Position numbers and translations under genes: made by a program. A stretch of 64,000 bases of DNA from Laccaria trichodermophora (lineage: Eukaryota > Basidiomycota > Agaricomycetes > Agaricales > Hydnangiaceae): the NCBI GenBank assembly GCA_018417955.1, contig JACTVC010000004.1, positions 1,922,001-1,986,000 of the forward strand. Direction: 5' to 3'. The notes under the pieces are model-generated. The model was not told the DNA's origin and did no database searches. It saw only the letters and a list, made by a program, of their open reading frames with translations. Below, one piece after another: positions 23,307 through 34,074 of this stretch. How positions within the stretch are numbered: the stretch's first letter is position 1; every line of letters begins with the position of its first letter.

Positions 23307-24065
23307 TGTCTCAAGATATGCATTTTTTGTCCCCTGAAGCAAGAAACCAAGGGCACACATCCCAAAGATATACATAATAACATACATACTTTTACAATGA
23401 ACCAGACAAGAATTAAAAACCTAGCTTATGAACTTCAGAAGAAAAAAAAAGGTATCCAAGTTGGGCTAAGCTCTTCTGGATGAGGAAGAAAGAAATAATA
23501 CTTTGGAACTTGAAAGTTGAAACTGACATTCAGAAGACAAACAAGCTTTCCATTTCAAGCTATGCCTCCTTATTTACTCATAAATAACATGCAGAATCGG
23601 AGAAGATCAAAAAAATCTAAGCATCTAAAATTCACGAAAGAGCAAAAAAATGAAAAATATGGCCATAGATGGGGGCACTGCAGATCAAAGGTAGGAAATA
23701 TATATAAGCCCTTTATGTACATACTTCAGTCTGTTGTTCTCGCAACTGAGCTAAGTATGGTCTCTGTACAATAACGATATTGGATCTTGCAATTAGTAGT
23801 AGAGTGATAAGAAACATTCAAATTCGCCACTCGCACCGAAGCATAAGCTGCACGGCGAAGGCAATCGAGGTAACTTGTAAGGAATGACATATATACTAAA
23901 AAAAAATAAGTATGTTACACCAATCCTCCATCCATCCAGTATATATAATCAATGTATGAGCATATAGGAAGCAGTCCCGTTCGCGCTATCTGGGAGGGTA
24001 GGGGTATATCTAACAGATCCAGAATAAAAAAGAGGATAGGACACCCAAGAAAATATAAGTAGGTC
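23307..24065. other. 3' flank shared by both NLR genes
   Basis: Homologous to 36,850-37,620. Shared blocks include CAGACAAGAATTAAAAACCTAGCTTATGAACTTCAGAA (only partly identical) and GCATAAGCTGCACGGCGAAG. It probably contains the polyadenylation region of the ancestral NLR gene and then spacer. No separate gene is seen. Confidence 0.45.
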
Positions 24066-25445
24066 ATGCAGCGCTCAGACCCCATCTCCATCTCCATCCC
24101 CTACCTCATCCCCCCGCCTAGCCAAAAACGCACCAAAATCCCTAGACCTCTTCCCCCCTCCCCCTCCGAAGCCAGTCATAGGGAATCCACCACCACCAGG
24201 GGCACGGATCCGACCAACCGGGAATCCACCACCATCACCTCCTCCAATCCGTCCGGTGAACGCTTCTCCCTCACGAACAGGTAACTCATCCTCCAAATCG
24301 AAGAACCCCTGTCCCTGCTCTACAGTACTCGGACTGACGATCTGAGCTTGCGCGTCGCTGAACGCGGGTGAGGACGGTGATTGGATGGAGGGTGATTGTG
24401 AGGATGTGTTTGATCTGGATCTTGATTGGGAGGTTGAGGAGTGTTTGGATCTCGATTTCGATTTGGGCCGGTTGGGGTTGGGGACAGCGGGATTGGGGAT
24501 GGATTGGAGGTGTTGGGCTCGGTCAGACGCAGATGCGGAGGTCCGGCTCAGCGACGAGCGATTACGACGTGATTCTGAGGTCCCCCCGTTTGAGTGATGA
24601 GTGATGCTGGTAGACTTTTTGCGTGCGTAAAGGCTTCCACCCAGATCTGCGTGTTCGTCGTCTTCCTCGGCTGCTGCTGCTGGAGGAGGGGCGGATACGA
24701 AGTGCCCAAAACCTTCCCTCGATTGTTGGGATCAAGAGTGAGACCGCGAATGAGACCCGGATGAAGACGTGGCCGGGGTGTCCCCACCAGCACCACTAGG
24801 CCGCTTCAAAAGCGCCAACCCACCACTCCCTTGAAACCCTTCAAACTCCTCCCCATCACCAACAACACCAGCTTCCACGAGCCTCTTCATCTCCTTCCTT
24901 GCTTTCCTCCGTTGCCTCCTCTCCTCCTTGCGCTTCGCCTCCGCCTCGGCTGCTTCGGTGGCTTTGGACACAATGGATTGGATGGTGGACATGTCTAGGG
25001 GAGCGGCGTCGGAATCGAAGGTTTGGGTTGTTAGGGTTGTTGTAGGCGTGCTGCCACCCCCGCTGCTGCTGCGGTGACGACGGAATAAGGGCACGTCGTC
25101 GGCATCGTCGTCTGGGAGTTGGATGGGTGGTGGTCGTCTGAAGAGGTCGAACCGAATAGCATTATCCTCCGTGGCTTCCCATTCGCAGTCGATGACTTGG
25201 ACTTGCGTTTTCGTCTCCCCCCTCTGCTTCTTCTTCCAGGGTTCGAATGCAACGAAAGGGTCTCTGCACGCTCGTTGTCAGAAGAATCCGCTAGGAGACC
25301 TTGTAGCTCGTCAGGACGTGTGCGGGGGATACGGTTGACAGCGGGGTTGTACTGTTCTTCTCCTCCTGATGTCGAGTTGGGTCGTTGATCGGTAGTGTTG
25401 TGTAAGCTGTCTGAAGACGAAACAGGGCACAGGCAGGGCATGCAT
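24066..25445 (-). pseudogene. S family copy 3, best-preserved Ser/Arg/Gly-rich gene
   Basis: This is the reference copy of the family. A minus-strand frame reads DPFVAFEPWKKKQRGETKTQ, DCEWEATEDNA, LPDDDADDVPLFRRHRSSS, TQTFDSDAAPLDMSTIQS and a basic helix EAKRKEERRQRRKARKEMKR. Then come Ser/Arg repeats, FGHFVSAPPP, RRNRSSLSRTSASASDRAQ, LEDELPVREGEAFTG and a Gly-rich tail ending at 24,075. Two defects are visible. A TGA at 24,732 lies where copy 2 has a CGA-type codon, and an apparent one-base loss near 25,290 separates the DELQGLLADSSDNERA block from the rest. A protein with these blocks occurs in other agaricomycetes, as far as I recall, with no known function. Confidence 0.6.
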
Positions 25446-25489
25446 GAGCCCAGTGCGATCTTGGCCGTGTCGGACCATGAGAATTATTG

Positions 25490-26000
25490 AATCAAAGAAA
25501 CAAGATACTTACTTCATGACCTTGCTCGCTTGACGAGCTGATGCGACTCGTCGAAGGTGCATGTCCTTGAGTACATCGTTGACGATGGTGGAAAGAAACG
25601 CAAGGAAAACAAATGTTGGTCAACACAACGTTGACATCCCCGACCACCACCATTATCACCTCCAACAAATATTATGCTAGCCTATCAGCTACTGTTCGCC
25701 TGCCTCGGACGTATACTCATTTTTCTCTTTACATTTGACTATCCAGCTCTCCTGCCCGACTGTCCAAGGTCCATCCCTCTCGATCTACAGTACTACCAAT
25801 CTATGCTGAATCTATGAGACCTGGCGCAGTCTTTGGCTTTGGGTCATGGTAAGTTCGACATGGCTATTAAACTGGGATGAGATACTTACTTGGGACTTTT
25901 CTAGCTCTACTAGTTGATGTGGCTCGTCGATGGTGTAAGTCCCTTGGAAAGGTGGTGGTGGAAAGAGACTTCGACGAAGAATAACATTGATCAGCAATGA
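25490..26000 (-). repeat. TIDE-HQLV modules, copies 3 and 4
   Basis: Two modules lie in tandem. The first (about 25,505-25,625) reads CTFDESHQLVKRARS and the second (about 25,880-25,997) TYTIDEPHQLVELEKS, the latter ending at a GTAAGTATCTC donor. Both are exon-like, but no full gene could be built around them. The pair is repeated at 38,920-39,450 downstream of NLR-B. Confidence 0.4.
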
Positions 26001-27490
26001 GCATTGACTTCATCGACATCGACCTTAATTCGAAGATCGTGTCACCATCTACCGGCTACGAACAAACTCGAGCAGCATATGCGCTTCCCTGAGACACATC
26101 AATCACATTTCAAATTTGGAATCGATAGCAACTGGACGACCTGGTCCTTGTGTAAACGGACGGGTTAAGGTATGTCTTCATTGTCATTGATTCCCCCTCC
26201 AATCATCGATGAGCACCAGTTCCCTGACAATGCCCTTGTAGTTAGTGTCGTCCCTTGGAATCGAATCACGCGTCTCAGATTCCGCCGACGATGCGTCTGG
26301 CATGTCTAATGAAGGAAGGAATGTTTGGTGGAGAAGAGGATAGCCGTGCAGGTGGAGGGTTAAGCTTTTAAGGGTGCTGTACCCCAGGTACGAACGCCAT
26401 TCTTCCAGCAATCATCTCCTGCTAAGACACGTACAGAACCGACGCCGAGATTGGCTTACTAGCCCATAGAAACTTGAGCTCAAGCACTAGCCTGTCCATG
26501 TTTCGTGTTCACCCCTTATCCCTGGTTGCAATTTCTGAAGCCCTAGATGTGTTCAGCCACTCATAAACGTCAGCCCGACGGAGCTTCGCTGATATCTCCT
26601 TCCAACGACAAGATCCGACACGTTCAAGCTCTACAAGGCCCATCGAATCCCCTCCATCCCCTCAAATACGACAGTGCGGGCAGACATTTGCGTATGTGCT
26701 CTTTCTTTTGGTTCGGCCCTAACTCCTCCAGCGCTAATTGGTCGGCGTTCCACAGGATCATCGGGCCTGTTCTCAAAAGCATCAAGCTCATACTCGCCAG
26801 GGCACTGTCCGATGTAGGCGATGAATCAACATTCATGCAGAAATCTGAACCTACATGTAGTAGGTCGTTCGTTACAGTGGGTGCCGTTTCTCTGTCAGAG
26901 TATACTTACCAGGAACCTCTTTTAAAGTTTCTATTCACCGACCAACATAAGACGCGCATCTTGGGGCATCTCTTCTTTAGGGCCAAGGTATGTTCCTCGC
27001 ACGTTTGAACGCGTGAATCAGGCTTACCAGACCTGTAAAGCTGCGATACGTTGTGACGACTCATTATAGGAGCCTGGATGGAATGTAGCATGGGAGCGTG
27101 GAAGAGATTGAAGCGGAAGGCGCTCGACAATTTTGAGGCAGTGAGTCACCTGAAGATTCTGGGTATAGTTCTTAAACCTGTACTTTCTCAAAGTATTCGA
27201 GGTCATCTTTATCAGTACCTGTGTATGAGGATTTGAAGACGCGGCATTATCGACCGCCAAGTTTGCACTATCCGGTACAAGGTGGTACGGGTCCTTCCTC
27301 CCAACATACCGAAGCTTACGAGCTGCCGCTACCTGCAGCACTGGAAACAATTGGTCGCTTTGATGAAACTCTTTAACTCGACCGGGGAACAGCATTGGTG
27401 AAGTTGAGGGTGTTGGAACTCGCCTTTTTTTTTTTTTTTTGAAGTTGGCGAACGGAGGGGAGCGGGTTTTCAAGAGCTTGCACGCCCTCA
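26000..27490 (+). pseudogene. F family 3' fragment
   Basis: From about 26,430 the sequence matches the end of F copy 2: GAACCGACGCCGAG near 26,435 against 29,860, and ATCGGGCCTGTTCT near 26,760 against 30,238. It reads GPVLKSIKLILA, compared with GPVLQSIHVILG in copy 2. A frame of 153 codons spans 26,547-27,008, but it is not conserved as such in the paralogues. A run of 20 T lies near 27,427-27,446. The remnant ends unit I. Confidence 0.4.
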
Positions 27491-27499
27491 TCGAAATCG

Positions 27500-27959
27500 G
27501 AATAGGATACGGGATGGCTTCAGCTCCTCCATGTGTGGAACAGGTTCAGAAAACGAACGACAAACTCGCCGCAGATTTGATGCAAATTGTTAAGTTGTCG
27601 AGAATGTTTGGTACGTTGTTATCCGATGCTGCTTGCGTCGTGTTTGACTGTCTTTTTCTAAGAACTATGTGACCCTCTCTCTCTCAACGGGAAGGATCGC
27701 GTGCCCAGAGAGACAGGCCTGGGCGAGGGCAAAACATGCACATTGGACAACACGTCCAATTGATATCTAACTCACATAACGTCAAATTTATATTCCCTAT
27801 CTACATACGTCGTTAACCCCAAGCGCGCACTTTACACTCCACATACGGCCCCAACGGCCACAGGAGCTAAGATCAACTTTAGACACTGCTGATATGATTC
27901 AGAGCTCGACTTACCCAGTCGCCGAAACAACGCCGAAAATTGAAATGTAAATATTCGAG
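27500..27959. other. Junction between duplicated units I and II
   Basis: Includes a 77-codon frame (27,439-27,672) with no recognised features, then AT-rich spacer. No element ends were recognised at the junction. Confidence 0.3.
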
Positions 27960-30520
27960 TGTGATCCGTTGATCAACAACAATTTGATCACAAAGGTTGC
28001 CCTCGACTGCCATCATCTCGACACCAGCTCGACACAGCTCGACACCAACTCGACACGAACCCTTTGCTCTATCATCCATCATCCATCATCCACCGTTGTG
28101 CGTTATGGCTCCACATATCACACCAATAGGAGGGATCTCGTGAGTGTCTCTTTGACATTGCCCTTGACCCACGCCGTCCGATGACAATCACAAGGTTACT
28201 TTAGGTTTTACCCACCAGCACTTTGGCCGAGGATGAAAACCGCGCTCAGACATTTCCCCTCGCCCTCTCGGATCGTTTAACCGTATGGGCTCCATTCAGA
28301 GTGCGTGTCTCTCCACCCAGCCCTTTTCTCGCTGAAGCGCTGACGAGTCATCCAGTGCCGCTCAAGTCTCTTACTGGCACATACCGGTCACCCTCCACAT
28401 TTTCTGCCTTTGTGACGCAATCTCAAGCAACATACACTACCCGTCAACGTGAGGATTTGAGGACGAGTCCAGAAGATTGCGTCACGGATTTGTACGGTAC
28501 GTCCACGCTCTATCCCTCTCTAAGTTCTAGTTTTGACAATGCGTACATTAGTACCGTACCATCCCCTCGGACTCGATTCGCGCACGCCAGGGATAGGCTC
28601 CGGTCTCTACGACGATGTGCTGAGGACGACTTGCGGCAGAAATGAGATTTTGATGAGGTGCAGAGAAGAGGGTAGTTGTACAGGAACAGGATCAAGGCCA
28701 GCGTTCTATCGCAGGTACGAACCTCAATTATTTGACCGATCAATCCATGCTGAGCATCTTTATTTCTAGAGGGTTGTTTACAAACCCCAGTACCAAGTCT
28801 GAGCTATGTTGTCGCTCTGGTTTCTTTTGGTCAGGCACGAGATCGACGAAGACACGTTCAACGTCCGACGCACTCGGCTCTCTACGGCGCATTTAATCGC
28901 CTTGGACCACCTCCAACACTTAGACCACTGGGAGACGTCGCGTACGTCCTGTTGGTTTGGGTATGGCTCCAACGCCTCTGGCTTTTGGTGACGAGCTAAT
29001 CACACTGTTGTTTTGCAGGCTCAATGATGTGGCAACCCCAGGCCTCAAGTTTACACAAGCGAGCCCATTGTTCCGTAGGTGATGAACTAACGCCGACGCG
29101 GGGGGCTATTCTATATGGTGTTAAACCTCTCAGCGGGGACGAGGGGCAACATATTCTGCTTGCAGAGGACCACCATCATCTAGAAAAGCACGATTGCACA
29201 AACGAACCAATTCGAAGCAACGGCGTCCTCAACCACCATCGATTCCGCCAACGCTACACCTATAATCTAGCCACCATTCGTGCTCCTCCTTTACAGGCTC
29301 AATCTCCCTTTGCGTACTATCCCTCTTTCCAGGTACTCGAATCTGCTTAGCCTGCGCTCGAAACTTGGTGTGAATGTGCAACCTCTTACGGGGGATAAGG
29401 GGTTGAAAGGAAACTGAGGTCTGAGCTTTCATTCCGGGGCGTAATGGTTTATGGCATCGGGAACCATCCATGCAGTACGTGTCCATTGGGTTCAATCAAC
29501 TTCGTTTGCTGATAACCTTCTGTTGTGTGGTTAGTCAAACATTGTTGGTTTTTATGGGTCTCGAAGACCTTGCCTTGAACCGTCAGAAGCCCATACTTGT
29601 GCAACCCCTTTCTACGCGTCAACCTCTTTCAAGTGACTTGGGATCAAAGAAAATGGAGACGCGGTTCTGGTGGCCACGTTTTGGCTTTCATAAGCGACCG
29701 TCTTGTCGCTGAGGTTCAAGGTATGTTCCCTCTATCATCGACCTTCTTCGGAGCGCCTGATCATGCATCTTACAGTTCACCTAGCATGGAATACATCAAC
29801 TCACGCATTCTAGCACGACGATATAAACAACGTCTTGTAAGACACCTGTCCTTCCAGAACCGACGCTGAGGGCGGTTCACCAGCCCATTGAAACTCCAGC
29901 CAGTTCATGCTCTGCGTTGACGCTGTCCTATCACGTAACACATGTTTCACGTTCAACATACATTGTAGTCTGACACAGCCTGAGTGTCGCCAATCGTTCA
30001 CTTCAACAACAAAATCCGACGTATTCAACTTTTACATGATCTTGCAAACCTCTCGAGCCGTCTATTCAACCTCGAAACCTTTACTCTCCCTGTGAACACG
30101 ATGCCCTCTTCCTACCCTTCGAAAATCAAAAATGCTATTTGCGTAACGAGACGTCGACGTACGCCCTCTTTTGCTTTGCCTCCTTTCTCGATGACGAGCT
30201 AACGGGTTGCGTTTCATAGGTTTGATGACATGGCAGTCGGGCCTGTTCTCCAAAGCATCCACGTCATACTTGGGAGAACGCCGTCCAACGTCTGCCGGAG
30301 GTGAGAGGTACTTGTGTATATCGTTCATTGTGATTCTTCGTCAGACTAACCAAGCTCTTAGCGGCGACGGGCAACAAAACATACAGTGCATGTAGTAACA
30401 ACACCGTCATGTACCTTCCAGAGAGGCCAAGTGGAGGAGGGCCATAACGGTTTGAACTACAAGATGCACTTCTGTCAAAGGGGGTGATCGTGTATAGGGC
30501 AGTATATAGATGTAGTAGGC
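27960..30520 (+). pseudogene. F family copy 2, without the MITE or hAT
   Basis: The cleanest F copy. ATG near 28,105 opens MAPHITPIGGIS, then a GTGAGT..TTTAG intron leads to LPTSTLAEDENRAQT. Further blocks read SLTGTYRSPSTFSAF, EDHHHLEKHDCTNEPIRSN near 29,170 and LANLSSRLFNLETFTLPVN near 30,045. The site hit by the MITE in copy 1 and close to the hAT in copy 3 is uninterrupted here (about 28,430). Many joins do not preserve frame, so it is treated as a decayed gene. An LRR-type role is suggested only by the last block. Confidence 0.45.
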
Positions 30521-30619
30521 AATGCTATTCGTAAACTAACGACGAGGATGCCATTTAGAGAAGAAAGTCAGACGAATGGTGCAATGGGGTGTGACAGAAG
30601 AGCAGCAAACCTTTGAAGA

Positions 30620-31805
30620 GGTAATCACTTCCCCAAAATCTCCCAAACCTCAAGTCCAAACGCTCCTCAACCTCCCAATCAAGACCAAGGTTAAACACGT
30701 CCTCACAATCCCACCTTCCTCACCCGCGCTCAGCTCGTTAGTCCAAGCACCGTCAAGCAGGGCCAGGGGTTCTTCAATTTGGAGAATGAGCTGCCTGTTC
30801 GAGAGGCTAGTGGACGGATCTGTGCACCTGGTGGCAGTTTCCCAATGACAGGAAGGGTTGATTGTGAGCTGCGTTGTTGAGCTCTATCGGACACAGACGT
30901 GGAGGACCGGCTCAAAGAAGAGCGATTGTGACGCGAATTCGAGGCTCCTCCATCCGAGTTCGAGTGAGTGCCGCTCTTTGAGTTTTTGCGCGCGTAGAGA
31001 CCTCCGTCGAGATCGGCATGTTCGTCGTCTTGCTCTGCTGCTGTTGAAGAAGGGGCGGATACAAAGTGCCGAAACCGTTTCTCGAGTGCTGGGATTGAGT
31101 GTGAGATTGGGATTGTGAACGGGAGTGAGACCCCGAATAAGATGTAGCCGTCGTCCCCCCACCAGCACCACTAGGCCGCTTCAGCGACGCCAATCCACCA
31201 CTCCCCTGAAACCCTTCAAACTCCTCCCCATCGCCAACAACACTAGCTGCTTCATATCTTTCCTCGTCTTCCTCCGCTGCCTCCTCTCCTCATTTTCCTT
31301 GAGATCTTCGCCTCCGCCTCGGCTGCTTCAGTAGCTTTGGAGACGGAGATTTGTTGGATGGTGGGTACGTCTGGGGTAGCGGCGTCAGAGTCGAAGGTTT
31401 GGGTGGTGGACGTCGCTGTGGGTGTGCTGCCACCACCGCTGCTGTGACGACAGAATAAGGGCGCATCGTCGTTATCGTCTGGGAGTTGGATGGGTGGTCA
31501 TCCGAAGAGATCAAACCCGAATAGCACTCCGAAGCTTCCCATTCTTCCTCCCTCCCGCGTTAGACTTGGACTTCTGTTTTCTTCCTGTTCCAGTTTTTGA
31601 ATGCAAATAATGAGTTTCCCGCCGTGCATTATGCGAAAAGTCCGCTAGTAGACTTTGCAGCTCGCCAGGACATGCGTGGGATGCAGTTGTTGACAGGGCT
31701 GTACGGTTCAGGTCGTTCATCTGCTAATGATGGCGAACTGGGCCGTCAATAGGTGTGTAAACTATCAGACGAAGAAACGGGGCGGAGGCAGGGCGTGCAT
31801 GAACC
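30620..31805 (-). pseudogene. S family copy 4, with the same inversion as copy 1
   Basis: The minus-strand part runs from about 31,720 to 30,850 with SGSHSRSQSQSHTQSQHSR-like and VSDRAQQRSSQ-like sequence. From about 30,850 down to 30,640 the C-terminal portion (LENELPVREASG) reads on the plus strand. The breakpoint CCAATGACAGGAAGGGT is shared with copy 1 at 5,270-5,286, so the inversion predates the duplication of the units. Several stops are present. Confidence 0.6.
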
Positions 31806-32900
31806 CATTGCGATGTGGGCCGTGTCGGTCCATGAGAGGGGAGTTGTTAATTGGCAGGAGGGCTTGTCGGGTTGGGAAGTGGAGGGAAATTACAATTGGA
31901 CGTTATTGTGATCACCCGCAAGGGCGTAGCTTCACCGCCGTCGAAGGACTGTTGTCGTTATACAGGACTCTGCGGAAAGTGGGGTCAGTTCATCCCTCGA
32001 ATAGCGGATAAAGGAGGGCATACCTCAGAGAAATACCCGCATCCCAAGAAGAACGTGGAATGAGTGATAAGATATAGGTCTATACGCCCATTGAAATGAA
32101 GGTCTGAGTATCGAGATTTGTTGGCGTTGTGGAAGACAGAATGGCGATACAGACCTCGCAAAGGTTGCCCGGACCACTTCTCTCAACGCTCAGCGTCTTG
32201 AACGTATCAACTGTACCGCTCCAAACGTCGAGGCCTGATGTAGCCATCCGCAGTGCTATAGACGTGATCATTGAACTACAAAAACAAGATACTTACTTCA
32301 TGAGCGTGCTCGGTTGACGAGCTGATGCGACTCGTCGATAGTGCAGGTCCTTGAGCACATCATTGACGTAGTGGAAAGAGATGCGAGGAAAACAAACGTT
32401 GGTCAACACGAATTGATCAACGTTAACGTTCTTGTGCTCGACCACCATCATCATCTCCAATAAATCTGCCTACCGTTCGCCCGCTTGGGACTTACACTCA
32501 ATGTTCTCTTTACATGTGAGACTCTTGTCGGCACTCGCTGAGGTGAGCTCAACCCGTCATTGGCAACTCTTTGATTGTCAACTCAACTTAATAAGCTAGT
32601 AAAGGCTTTTGAAAGTCCACCGCACGAGGGTCTGAGGCAGCAGTACGTATCTATTTGTATTCATCCAGCTACTTTTTCGCTTATAATTCCCGTCTCTCTT
32701 GACCAGTGAGGCTATGTCGGCTCCCTCGCATTCCGCAAACGCTTCACCGCCGTAATCCTCTTCTGCGGTTAACCGTCGCGACAATCGACCACCCCAAGTG
32801 GGATGAGAGATCGACGACGAATGGAGAGAGATCCTGGTTGTAAGTATGGTGGCTACGGATGCGAAGTTTACGGTACGTGCCCTGTTTCACTAAATTTCTG
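31805..32900. other. Duplicated flank with TIDE-HQLV module 5
   Basis: Matches 9,250-10,430 of unit I. A TIDE-HQLV module lies at about 32,290-32,410, next to the donor-like AAGTAAGTATCTT on the minus strand. No frame is conserved across the copies, and nothing else is recognised. Confidence 0.4.
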
Positions 32901-34074
32901 CAAAATGCCTACTACACGTTCAGGACGACGAGCGATAGATTCCTGGTCCTCACGGCGCAGAGGAGAGGCTAGTCGTGCGACGGTGAACGTGTTGCGCCGT
33001 TTGCCCTAGATCGGGTGAAGCTTCCTTTCTTCAAAGGACCGTCACCAGGGGGTCGTTCACTCACCCAACCAACTTACTTCTGCGGCGGTCGGCTGCCCTG
33101 TGTTTCGTGACGACGTCCTCCTTCCGTCCGCATTTACATCTCAGCACTCCGCGGCACCACCAGCGGCTCACCTTAACGACAACAATCCAGCGGCGAAGCG
33201 ATTCTCCATGTGCTGTCAAGCTCATGCCGAACCTTGGACCAACTCCAAAACGGCACAACTTACTATCAGCGGTGGAATGAGCAGGATCGGAGCTCTACCC
33301 CGGGTCGACGGTGGAACGTTACCACGAGAGAATTTCTTGCTCTTGGTACGACACGATTGCTCTCTTTTAACTATGAGCTAATCGATTGATCTTTGTGGGA
33401 TCCGTGACGTGACGAGTCCCTGGCAGCGAGAAACCAAGAGCAGCCTTGCGACGCCATCCTTCATAGCCTGCCGCAGGGCTACCCTTCCCTCATTGAGCTG
33501 AGGCGCTGTTCAAGGTAATTAGTATCGTCCTACAGCGCATGAAGTACAACACGCTAGTGCGGATCAGTGACGACAATGCTTGGGTATGGAGAGTCGGAAT
33601 GCAAGGCAATTCGAGCATGAGTAACAGAAGTGGAATCAAAACGACGGGAAGCGAGGCGAGGTTCTGCTGGTCGTCATAAACACCTGGTTTAGGATGTTGG
33701 GTTAGGTACGCCCGCTGGTCTTTTGCCTTTCTATATATTTATTTCTCTAGTATCGTCTCCACGTTGGATTTGATGTTGCTTCAAGTTTGTATATGTGAAA
33801 TAAATTACCACCCTCTGTTCTTTTCGTCCCGTTCTGTCCTTTGGATTACAATGTCTGCTTTTTATTCCTTACACACATCCGCTGACCGCGCTTTTTCTGC
33901 GTCTCCTTGCCACTTGCTGACTTGGCGCCCAACCATGTTACTGCGCGTGGTCATCGGAGCGCTGTTCTTGAATCCAGGCCTCTCTTAATCAGGATCATCA
34001 GCTGACCCGCAAAGCGGTCCGTTACCCATCCTGAAAATTGACGCCGCACAGCATTGCCTCTCTTCTGAACCACG
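32900..34074 (+). promoter_or_regulatory. Conserved 5' flank of NLR-B
   Basis: Counterpart of 10,430-11,550. The stretch from about 33,100 to 33,300 is nearly identical to its partner. A pyrimidine-rich tract near 33,820 and TCTCTTCTGAACCACG directly before the start ATG at 34,075 are shared with NLR-A, which supports the same start codon for both genes. Confidence 0.45.
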
